Positions 21,222-31,039 of a stretch of 56,949 nucleotides of DNA are shown piece after piece. The translations under genes were made by a program, and so were the position numbers. The stretch is from Nymphaea colorata. Its lineage: Eukaryota > Streptophyta > Magnoliopsida > Nymphaeales > Nymphaeaceae. The stretch is taken from assembly GCF_008831285.2 (NCBI RefSeq), contig NC_045149.1:14534629-14591577 (forward strand). Direction: 5' to 3'. The notes below the pieces were generated by a model. The model ran no database searches, had not been told where the DNA came from, and was given only the letters and a program-made list of their open reading frames with translations. Within the stretch, counting starts at the first letter, position 1; every line of letters begins with the position of its first letter.

Positions 21222-23190
21222 GTTCCACAATGCTTCTAAGATCAGGCTTCAAGATCCTCCAACAGCTTTCAAATTTCTCCTTGCGGTCATCTCCACCCTT
21301 TCATGCACGATGAGACCTACATACTTCAACAGCCTTTAACAACCTAAAACTAGATAAATTTGAGGCCAATTCCACCAAAATATAAGCAAAAACATTGGCA
21401 ACACTAGATCAACGGTCTTATTTGATCTGAAAGTTGTTGGACTTGGATGTTGGTATGGGCCTTGATCAGTGGTCTTATCTGATCTAGAAACTGTTGGAAT
21501 GGTATCAGGTAGGGGATTTAGATCAGTGGTCTTATAAGATCTGAAAATTGTTGGATTTGAAACTAGTAGTGGGCCCGGATCAATGGTCTTATATGATCCG
21601 AAAATTGTTGCACCTGCCGCTAGAAGTGGGCTTGGATCAGTGGTCTTATCTGATCCTGAAACTCTTGGATTTGCATTTGGTTATTTCAAGAAATTCATCA
21701 AAATGACAATAAGGGTCTTCCTGACTACGTCAACAAAAGAACGATGGTTGTAGTTGTATAACTGGCCTAAGAAGTCCAACATTGGCATTGTCATTGCCTC
21801 TAAAATGATTGTTTCCTTTGTAAACCATTAGTTTTGTTCCGCAACGCTTCCAAGAAAAGGCTTCAAGATCCTCCAACAATTCTCTCATTTCTCCGTGTAG
21901 TCATCTCCTCCCTTTCATGCATTTTAAAAAGATGCCAGATAATGATGCACGTGCTCGATGCCACCTACCTACTTCAACAACCTAAAACCAGCTAAATCTC
22001 ACGCTAAGAACACATGATTCACACAAAATTTACGCAAAAACACAAGTGAGACTGGTAGTGGGCCTCGATCAATGGTCTTATCTGATCCAAAAATTTGTTG
22101 AAATGGGATCAGGTAGGGGGTCTAGATCAGTGGTCTTATCTGATCCGAAAATTGTTGGATTTGAAACTAGTAGTGGGCCCGAATCAATGGTCTTATATGA
22201 TCCGGAAAGTGTTGCACTTGCTGCTGGTAGTGGGCTTGGATCAGTGGTCTTATCTCATCCTAAAATTGTTGGATTTGCATTTGGTTATTTCAAGAAATTC
22301 ATCAAAATGACAATAAGGGACCTCTTGACTATGTCAACAAAAAAAGGATGGTTGTAGTTGTATAACTGATGACTTGATTTCATGTTGAGCAGCTCCTACA
22401 CGAGTTTCCTAATGCAAGAGTCATTTAAGCACAAAATACCACCTAAGATATCTATCATGGGCATCATGATTGCTTCTCACATGATCATTTCCTTCGTTAA
22501 CCATTGGTTTTGTCCAACAACGCTTCTAAGATAAGGCTTCAAGATCCTCCAACAGCTTTCAAATTTCTCCTTGAAATGAGACCTACCTACTTCAAAAGCC
22601 TAAAAACAACCTAAAACTAGATAAATTTGAGGCCAATTCCACCAAAATATAAGCAAAAACATTGGCGACACTAGATCAACGGTCTTATTTGATCTAAAAA
22701 GTGTTGGATTTGGATGTTGGTATGGGCTTTGACCAGTGGTCTTATCTGATCTAGAAATTGGAATGGAATCAGGTAGGGGATCTAGATCAGCGGTCTTATC
22801 TGATCTGAAAATTGTTGGATTTGAAACTAGTAGTGGGCCCAAATCAATGGTTTTATATGATCCGGAAATTGTTGCACTTGCCGATAGAAGTGGGCTTGGA
22901 TCAGTGGTCTTATCTGATCCTGAAACTCTTGGATTTGCATTTGGTTATTCCAGGAAATTCTTCAAAATGACAATAAGGGCCTTCTTCATTATGTCAAAAA
23001 AAAAAAAGATGGTTGTATTTGTATAACCGTTGATTTGACTTCATGTTGAGCAACTCCTACATGGGTTTCCTAATGCAAGAGTCATGTAAGCACAAAATAC
23101 CACCTAAGGAGTCTAACATGGGCATCGCCATTGTCTGTCACATGATAATTTCCTTCATTAACCATTGGTTTTGTCCCACAACACATATTA
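21222..23190. repeat. Satellite array, right part
   Basis: The array resumes after the copia with clusters near 21407, 22045 and 22673. The cluster at 22045 shares a shortened junction (GAGACTGGTAGTGGGCC) and a TTATCTCATCC variant with the one at 15532, so those two are duplicates of each other. Units become more diverged toward 23190, where the array ends in CCCACAACACATATTAAAGG. Confidence 0.93.
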
Positions 23191-23269
23191 AAGGAGTTGG
23201 ATAAACTCCACTTCCACTTGAATGGATTGCATCACCTTGTGTATTCCCTTTCTTCATAGGCCTTGCTAT

Positions 23270-24600
23270 GGTAGACGCTCTTCCTAATATTTCCATATAC
23301 AATCCTATTGTAGATCACATGCATTGGATCAGAGGTCTGATCTGGCCCATTTTCTGTGTTGAATTCGGATTTGAGCTTAGATCAGTGGTCTAATCGGATC
23401 TGATTTGTCATTGGATTTGGGTTTTGGGCGTGTGATTTGGATTAGACACAAAATGTAATCTACTTTAAATGCTGGATTTATATTTTGATTTGAACTTGGT
23501 ATCTGGATCAGAGGCATAATCTGATTTGGTTTAGATGTTCAATGTGGACTTTGAACCAAACATTTGGACCAATAGTCTAATCTGATATGGTTTAGATGTT
23601 GGACTTGAGTTTAAATATCGGTCTAGATCAAAGGTCTTATCTGATATGATTAAATTGTTGAATTTGGATTTTGTAAATAGGATTTGGATCAAAGGTCTAT
23701 CGGATCAGTTTTAGGTGCTGAATTTGGATTTTGAATCTAGTGTTAGGATCAAAGGTCTAATTTAATCCAATTTAGATGTTGAACTTGGATTTAAGGCAGG
23801 GTCTAGATTCATAATCCATTTTTGATATGACTTGGATTGGTTTCTAAACATTTCCATAAACAAGTTCAAAAGACAATGTAATGAAAATGGATCTTTATTC
23901 TAAAAAATAAAGGTTTCAACTTTTCACGTATGCAATTATTAAATATGAAATCTTCAATACAGAATCTTTTAATGGGGACATCAAAGATAATCTTCTAACA
24001 CATGGACGTCTTCATCTTTGAAGCAAAAGTTTATGTCAATCTTTTGACAACACCATACAAAAAATAGTTGAACATCATAAATTGTTCAAATAATAGAAAT
24101 CACCTTTTTCTTGGCAAGGATCAAAGATAATCAGATGAGCATTTGGATGAACGACCACATTTAGATCCTATTGTAGATCACATGCATTGGCGATCTGATC
24201 TGACCTAGATTTGGTGTTGAATTCAGATTTGAGCTATGCAATTTGGATCAAAGGTCTAATCTGATCCACTTTTGTTGCTGGATTTGGGTTTTTGACATGT
24301 GACTTGGATCAGATGCTAAATATAATCTACTTTAAATGTTGGATTTAGATTTTGAACTAGGAATCTATATTGGAGGCCAAATATGAGCTCGTTTAGATAT
24401 TAGATGTTGACTTTGAACCTAACATCTGGATTAGGGGTCTGATCTGATCCAGTTTAGATGTTGGATTTGAGTTTTAAATCTCGATCTAGATAAGAGACCT
24501 AATTTGATCTGATAAGTGGCCTAATATGATAGTTTTAAGTGTTGGATTTGGATCTAGTGTCTGGATCAAAGGTCCAATCTGATCCAGTTTTGCCCCAAGG
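23270..24600. repeat. Degenerate relatives of the satellite
   Basis: Cores such as GGATCAGAGGTCTGATCTGG, GATCAAAGGTCTTATCTGAT and GATCAAAGGTCTAATCTGATCC recur at roughly 55-65-bp steps in otherwise diverged text. The block near 23302 recurs at 24166 (864 bp apart). A non-repeat stretch, 23870-24115, is a diverged copy of 660-950. This looks like an older layer of the same repeat. Confidence 0.82.
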
Positions 24601-26504
24601 ATGTCTTCCTTTGATATGCATCTTTAGACACTTTCACCACATCATGCAATTGGCCTCATCCTATTTGAACTGTGTCACATAGTTTCCACCATCAATGTTG
24701 CTCTTGGAATCTTACATTGAATAAGGATGCTTTTAGCCTTGATCAACTCCAATCTTTAGTCTCAGCAAACTTTAAAGATGAGTTTTGAACGAACAAATGG
24801 GACCTTTTTATTTCAAGAATTTCATCAAAGAGTTGGTGATCATGAGAGTCTTAAAAAACAACTTGAACGTAGTACTATTCAATGATACCAATGAGAATCT
24901 CCACCAACAGAAGGTCAGCTCCAAAACTGTCCAATGTGAAAACTGCCACACATCTTTCTAGATGGCAATTAACATAGAATGATAGAAACATGGGCCACGC
25001 AAGATTTAGCCTTCCTTGTGCCCTTAGATATACTTTGGACAAACTCCTTGCTTATTGAGGAAATCTTAGATGAACCTTAAATGATGAAATCATTATCCAA
25101 AATCTCTATCATTTGACGATATTGCTCCATCGATAGCAAACCAACATATCTTCAAGAAAAGGGAGAGGAGGACCTAACTGTTGAAGATTTTTGGGTAGAA
25201 ATAACACCCAGTCCAAGCTAATCCTACCACTAAGGTTGTCATGTTCAACTTACTTTTTCAAGAACCCTCTTTGGTTGGCCCACCTAACTTAGCCAAACCT
25301 TCTGCATCACTAGGCTACACTACCTATGTCAACCTTATACCTAGTGGTTGTGACAGTTTAATGGTCCTAATAATCATATTCTATTGATAAAATACTGAAC
25401 TTGACCATTTAAAAATACAAATAGGTATCAATGATGTCAGCATAGCAAAATCTTAAGAGATATTGCACAAGTAAAAAACAATAATAAGATAGCAACAATT
25501 ACCATTACCGAATGGAAGGGTTTTCCCCAGCATGAGAGATTGCTCTAATCGGGGATTAGGGATTGAGTGTGCAGGTTGTTGCTAGGTTTTCTTGTAAGAA
25601 GTGAGTAGAGGTAGCTGAAGGCCTAAAAACACAACTCTTATCTGAAAACACCTCTTATTCCTACATGCCCCCAAGTTATTAGGTATTGTTATGAATTATG
25701 TCCACAAGATCGAACAAAGAAAATAGAAGTGAAGGACGAAAATTAGAAGACGATCATCTTCCTGCCCTCTAACAGCTTCTCAGCAGTGCCAAGAAGAAAA
25801 AGCTTTTAAAATCCATGAGAGGATTCTTTTTTTCAAGCTTAGCAGTAAAAAAGTTGAGCAGTGAATTCTTGCAATGTGTAATATCTAACAATAGATACAT
25901 CTGAAGCTCAAGATTCAGACACAAAGACAAAACATACCAACATGCTTATGACACACATAAAAAAAACATTCTAATGAAATATTATTTTCACAAAAGATGC
26001 TTATGTAAACATGGAAAAAATGCATCAATTCATGTGATCTGATGGCTGTGCTCTAAGGAGTGATAAACATGAGTTAGAAGTACTCAACCAACACAATTAC
26101 CTGATGGATATATTCTCAACTGCTTGGATTCTGTACTTGCCGGTTTGATCATGAACTATATATTAAAACATGATCTACGGAAAAATTCTATTGTACAAAA
26201 GAAGCACTTACACCTTCATGCAAAAGTTGTTTGGGGGTTGCGACATGTGACATTCACTGTTAAATTCTTGAATATCTGAACAAATAATCTGCAAAAAAAT
26301 AGTAAAAGTGAAGATGAAAACCCTAGTGGAAAGTTTATGGTGCATACTTTTCATTTTTATAATAAGTTGGAGCATATAAAACGAGTAATTAAAGTGTCAA
26401 GATAGCAGCTATAAGGAGAAAGAATTAGATGTGGCAAACAAAACAACATTACCCCTTCTGCTTTTAAAAGAGAAAGCTTTTTCACTGGAGTTGGTGTTGT
26501 ATGT
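24601..26504. other. RPA2 intron 5 DNA without a recognisable gene
   Basis: I see no supported gene. About 25557-25960 is a diverged direct copy of 32305-32620. Two minus-strand segments near 26105-26155 and 26220-26290 are bounded by splice-like sites and open in one frame. They match nothing I recognise and do not fit RPA2, so I do not call them exons. Confidence 0.5.
25557..25960. repeat. Direct repeat shared with 32305-32620
   Basis: Both begin in GGTTGTTGCTAGGTTTT, then AAGAAGTGAGTAGA, and share AGACGATCATC and AGTGCCAAGAAGAAAAAGC. The pair flanks exons 1-5 of RPA2 and its promoter. They are diverged and non-coding. Confidence 0.8.
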
Positions 26505-27660
26505 ATATAATATGACAACTGATGGAATGACCCAATGGCCAATGCTAAAGCAAGCATGATGAACAGTATAATAACATGTTTCACTCAATTCACAGTAGAC
26601 GATATATCCTTTTTTTAAGGTTATGAATTCTGCCTTTAGGCTTTTATTGCATGTTGATTTTAGCATCTAAGGGCTTGAGTAAATACATATCAAACCATGT
26701 AAATTGCATCTATATAATACAAATTTTACTCATGGCACCATCATACAAAAATTAAGAATTCAAAATTTCAAATAATTGAGAAAAACATCATATCATTTTC
26801 AAGTTTAGATCAAATGTGTTGACCTTAACACCAAAAGACTTTGAAATGGAAGGAAATAGACTGGTGTAGTCTATATCATGCAGATTTACTTAAAGCAATC
26901 ACTATATATATAATATATATATACACACACACACACACAAAATTAATGCTTTTCAAATAAACAACTATTAATTTATTTCTTAGTGACCTTGGGTAATAAT
27001 TAACTTGGCACTGTAAGCAATAGTCCAGAATCGGGTGATCCTGAACCAGTTAGCCGATCCATTACCAAGTCCTCTAGGATTAAGTTACATTTGGGTCAAT
27101 ACTTCACTCGGGAGAGCTTACATCATAGACCATACTGTATTAACATTCCATTAGTTCAAATCTGTAGCGTTGTTCTCCAACCTTGATAATCCCAAAGAGA
27201 GCTTTCATAGTAGACCATACCGAAGTAATCTATCATCTGGAGTCATCTCAAGCTATTGAACAGATTCTTTACATTCAAAAATAGATGGCCATAGATAAGC
27301 CTCTTCTCATCCTCAACCTTGTGCATTGTGATAAAAGAACAGGAACAAGCATGACAGCCTGCATTCAGGTGTTTTAAGCCTCTGCTTCTTCCCTTGTCTT
27401 CCAGCAAAACCACGATATCGTAACTACAGATAAGATGCAGTCACCAAAAATAGGGTAGGCACCCTTTTCTTGCTGAACATGCTCATTAGGTGCTTACACT
27501 CGGTAACAAAAGGTGCTACATTGGCCTAGGCTGCTGATCAAGTAAAAAGTCTAGGCAAGGCATGGTCCGAAGAAAAGGAAAAAAATAATATAAAAATGGT
27601 GAACTGCAGAAATATTGAGATTAAAATGGAAAAATCTCATGATCGGCATCTATTCAGCTC
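26505..27660. repeat. Partial third copy of the RPA2 3' flank, exons deleted
   Basis: About 26505-27238 matches 1210-1837 and about 27239-27660 matches 3794-4215, so the part holding RPA2 exons 6-10 is missing. About 140 bp near 26595-26735 is extra relative to the first copy. A TA run followed by a CA run near 26904-26941 replaces one hairpin arm of the 1492-1555 structure. Confidence 0.82.
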
Positions 27661-28732
27661 CACCAGGCAGTGCAACCTAAATGTGATGCCTAGTCAATCA
27701 GCCTGGTGCCAAGTACTTAGGCGGGCACCTAGCCGCACCTTTGACTACTAAGATTAGGTGGTACTAACTACTAGACAATCCCAACCAACTGGAGAACCTA
27801 CTTAAGGACATTAAGGGTGATGATACCTGTTCATAGATATCCTGAACTCATTTCTAACCAGGCTCATTAGGTGCCAAGTTTTAAGGCAACTATAACCAAC
27901 CGCATTCTCATAACACTGCACATATATATGAAACCATGTATCATATGTGTGCATGTGTCTGCTTGTATGTTTGATGCAAGGTCACAAATATCCTTCCTGA
28001 GTTTTTCTTTGAAAAATCTCGAGAGCCCAGAAATTGAAAAAATACAAAAAAACCACGGAGAATATTAAATTATGAACTTCCAACTAATTTTCTTAAAAAA
28101 AATATTAATAAAGATTCAATTAATGATTAAAATGTTTAAAAAATATTTAAATTCATTTTGAGAAAAAAGGCCTTGCAATTCTTTGTTGTTTATTCTTTTT
28201 TGTGTTTCTTCATGATAGTTTGAAAATATGGCCAATATATGTGCTTATGCTTTACGCTTGCCTCCTAAGCATATACAATGAAGGACCGAACATGGTCTAA
28301 AGCTATTCTAGATTAATATAAATAAGCTTTTCGGGTTCTGGGCCTGGCCAAGACACAGCGACATTACTTTTTAAGTTTAATACATAAAATCCAAACTCCA
28401 AAGCATGAATGAGGAAATGCAAACCACTACCAAGATACTTTTACCAGCTAGAAGCCCTGTCTCCAACCCTTCACAGCAAAGGCACAAACACTACCACTTC
28501 AAAGCATATACCAGGTTTTAGTTTATTTGATAATCCAGAGCTTTGACAAAACAGCTACAAAATTGGCTGCCATTTGCCACAAGTTGCAGTTTCCAGAAAT
28601 TGTCTTAGCTACATTGAGCAACACGATCACAAAAATGAAGTGGACAAAATAATCATTGTGCACGATCAAGGCTTAGAGAAGCATGTTATGTAAAGAAAAT
28701 TTACATAGTTTTTTTTTTTTTTTGGTGCATAC
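27661..28732 (-). other. RPA2 intron 5, 5' portion
   Basis: AT-rich sequence follows the gtatgc donor of exon 5. It continues past the point where the 4.2-kb paralog is broken by the copia remnant, so it may show the original intron text. No gene is seen. Confidence 0.5.
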
Positions 28733-29328
28733 CTTACACAGAAAGAGTTAAAAAGCCTTTTTCCTTGGAACGACTTCAAATGACCATGAGCACGAACATA
28801 ACAGCCATTCCTGCATATGAAATATTGCCTTAGGAGAAGCAGCCCTAATAAATAAGATTGGGTGACAACGTAACAAACTTGAAAATGGCTCCCAAAATTT
28901 GCACATGGTAGAGAAAGAGAAATTTTACATAGTAATCAGTGCTTTTCACATACGCAACGTTTGGACCGAGGCTGCCAGAGTTCAACTTATGACAAACAGC
29001 ACTTCATGCGGTTTTCTGTGGATTATGAAAGCACTAGTTAAATTAGATAGCCAAGGAAGAAGCTTACTCAACCAAAGCAATTTCATTTGATTCCTGCACA
29101 TCATTTACCCTGAGAAATATGATCGACGCTTGCCAAATTTACTATAAAAAAAAATGTTGAAAGCTCAATGTTTCAAATCAGAAGTTAAATACAGGACTAA
29201 CGTACTGGCAGACATTTGAATAACCTACCATCAGGTAACATCAATTCTTCCCGTTCCATCATCTAGGACGAATTGTGAACATCAGTAACCTTTTCAAGTT
29301 TGTTCAACACCATTCCCACCAATGCCAC

Positions 29329-30243
29329 CTTCCAAGCAATGTAATTTAAGTAAGTAGTGCAACAAATAGATGAGAACCACAAAGGATACGTCATAAAACT
29401 TCAAGACAGATGGGCCTTCCCGCACCCAACCTCATGCAGTAAAAGTAAATTCAGACAGAAAAGCCAGAGCAAGTGGTAACATTTGATTGTCATTCATAGA
29501 ATGCCCAACCCTGGGGTCAAAGGTTCATAATTTAATTCAATGAAATATATAGCTGAACATCTGACTAGCTTCTTGCAATATGAACAGACCCTTGATTGCC
29601 GACGATGAATGGTGACGTGGCTAGTCACTTGACCAAATTTTAGTTATTAAGCTTGATTTATGAACCGGATCAAATCATAGTTAGCTTTCACAAACAGATT
29701 TAGAAGCATGTGAACGACAAGCCGGAAATAGATTAACTTCAAAACTACATCTCTTGACCAATTCCAAAAAGGAAATTTAAAGCACCAAGCGGATGGGGTT
29801 TTAGTGAGAACAACAGAGGGCGTAAAAGTTTCAAGTTAATAACTCAGCCAAAAAATGTATAGGTACTATCAAGATGCCAACATACGATAGATCTGCAACT
29901 GCATCCAACAATTAGTATAATAAATTAAATTTAAAAAAGAAACTGCGTCCTTCAGATTTTTAGATTCATGAAAGGGGTTTTTCTTTCATAATAAACTATG
30001 TTCTTCCAGAATAAGAGAGCGAATGCTAATTTGAATTATAACCTAATAAATGAAAAAAAAAACATGCTAGAAAACGAAACAGGAAAAAGAACGACTAAAG
30101 CAGAAGTCCCAAGAAAAGTAAATCGACGAAGACGATCTTACAGAAAGAAGAGGAAAATCAGAAGAAACCTCGTACGGAAGTTAGGGTTAAAAAAACAAGC
30201 AAAAAGGAAGGGAATTCAGGCGCTCGACGCGAAAATAACTTAC
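29329..30243 (-). other. RPA2 intron 2
   Basis: The interval between the gtaagt donor of exon 2 and the acceptor of exon 3 is AT-rich. I see no further RPA2-like exon or other gene in it. Confidence 0.65.
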
Positions 30244-30516
30244 ATTATTAACCTCGCATCTGTCCACCACAATATTTGTATTATCATCGGCAGTTTTCTG
30301 CACGGCCTGGCTTTTCTGTTTCATAGTGAACGGAATGACCTCGCCATTTCCTCGCTTCTGCGAGACAACCAGCAAGAAACGAGTCAGATCAATTCCCGAC
30401 TCAAAAAACAGTGATGACCGTGAGATCGGAGGACTGGACGAGTTTTGGGCGACAAGGATTCCACGATCACCTTGAACGTAGACAAGCCGGAACAACCTTT
30501 TTCGCTGATTTTTCTC

Positions 30517-30526
30517 TTTCCCGCGC
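30517..30526. promoter_or_regulatory. Second E2F-like site, in RPA2 intron 1
   Basis: TTTCCCGCGC is a canonical E2F core. It lies between exon 2 and its duplicate, which suggests promoter-proximal DNA was duplicated together with the exon. Confidence 0.45.
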
Positions 30527-30619
30527 TGTAGAAACCAACCCGTAAGCCTCAGATTGATCGCTATTCGTGGGTCCCGTGGTGAACACATTTTATACCAATA
30601 CGTTGGAACCCAAACTGTC

Positions 30620-30707
30620 TTTCCCGCTTTGAATGATCATCGGACAGGTTACGCACGGGGTTTATCTGTTTCACCGTCAACGGAATGACCCTGCCGTTTC
30701 CTCGCTT
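30620..30707 (-). pseudogene. Duplicated, truncated RPA2 exon 2
   Basis: After a cgcag acceptor the minus strand reads KRGNGRVIPLTVKQ, the same exon start as at 30357 but 350 bp upstream. Its VIPLTVKQI is closer to the plant RPA2 consensus than exon 2 proper. Its tail after SDDH no longer matches and no good donor follows, so read-through reaches a stop. The flanking motif GATGACCGTGAGAT is repeated near 30414, 30734 and 30790. This fits a local tandem duplication of exon plus intron. Confidence 0.75.
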
Positions 30708-31026
30708 CTGCGAAAACAACGTGCAAGAAAAAATTCGGATGACCGTGAGATCCGAGGAAAAAGAAAAAATAACCGGAAGAAAAAATTCGGATGACCGTGA
30801 GATTCGAGGCGGCGGAGAAGAGTGGGTTGCTGTCATACTTGCTCGAGTACATCGCTCCTACTGAAGACGGACCGCCCAAGATCGAACGAAGCGCGAAAGA
30901 CATTTTCTCGCTCCTCTGTGGCTGTTTTTCTTTTCTCTTCGCGCGCTGCAGAAGCGAAAGGTCCAAAGCCCTTGGTAGTTGGTGGGTGTTGAGCCCCTTT
31001 CTTATGTACGGTGGAACTCCAACGGC

Positions 31027-31039
31027 TTTTCCCGCCAAA
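31027..31039. promoter_or_regulatory. E2F site upstream of RPA2
   Basis: The sequence TTTTCCCGCCAAA matches the E2F consensus on both strands (TTTGGCGGGAAA in reverse). It lies about 175 bp upstream of the ATG at 30852. Plant replication genes are commonly E2F targets, so S-phase expression of the ancestral gene is inferred. Further E2F-like matches are TTTCCCGCGC at 30517-30526 and TTTCCCGC near 30620, both inside intron 1. Confidence 0.72.

Larger units (their letters stand above)
1..24802. repeat. Segmental duplication, copy 1
   Basis: Position 1 matches 45854 and the match continues, with interruptions, to about 24802, which matches the window end. In the first 1.2 kb I count roughly a dozen single-base differences, about 1%. 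Relative to copy 2, this copy has an extra 1.26 kb (about 1206-2469), several more satellite units, and a 5.2-kb copia insertion. The left edge lies outside the window. An uncollapsed allele in the assembly would look the same. Confidence 0.93.
2041..30852 (-). pseudogene. RPA2: RPA32/RPA2, replication protein A subunit 2, whole locus
   Basis: RPA2 is the middle subunit of the heterotrimeric single-stranded-DNA-binding complex RPA, acting in the nucleus in replication, repair and recombination. I assembled ten exons, all on the minus strand: 30796-30852, 30244-30357, 29229-29328, 29068-29109, 28733-28810, 2680-2758, 2524-2609, 2340-2429, 2193-2261 and 2041-2125. Every downstream junction is phase-compatible with GT-AG borders. 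The sum is about 264 codons, close to the usual plant length of 270-280. Landmarks are an MYSS-type start, VIPFTMKQ, VALVGMV, DDGTGRID, GHLKSFQGK, PITDFDELTFHY and a winged-helix end containing STIDDDDYKS. Exon 3 has a frameshift and a stop, so the product is probably not full length. Intron 5 is about 26 kb and packed with repeats. An assembly join between two separate partial loci is the main alternative. Confidence 0.82.
28733..30852 (-). pseudogene. RPA2: RPA2 exons 1-5: N-terminus and OB fold, with lesions
   Basis: Exon 1 (30796-30852) starts MYSSKYDSNPLF, like plant RPA2 N-termini, and probably ends at a weak gtcatc donor. Exon 2 (30244-30357, 38 codons) has KRGNGEVIPFTMKQ and is bounded by a cag acceptor and gtaagt donor. 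Exon 3 (29229-29328) reads VALVGMVLNKLEKVTDV and then loses frame. The next frame gives FVLDDGTGRIDVT, a TGA where arginine is expected, and the start of the tryptophan codon. Exon 4 (29068-29109) gives WVNDVQESNEIALV. Exon 5 (28733-28810) gives NGCYVRAHGHLKSFQGK. Splice phases agree throughout. An in-frame ATG at 30903 is possible, but family starts favour 30852. The two exon-3 lesions argue for a pseudogene unless they are base errors. Confidence 0.83.

Noticed and set aside
26105-26290. Two splice-bounded open segments on the minus strand as missing RPA2 exons
   Set aside because: Their peptides do not match RPA2, and exon 5 joins the 2758 exon in correct phase without them.
30853-30903. 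Upstream in-frame ATG (MSFALRS...) as the RPA2 start
   Set aside because: Plant RPA2 proteins typically begin near the MYSS motif at 30852. The upstream ATG is possible but adds residues without family support.
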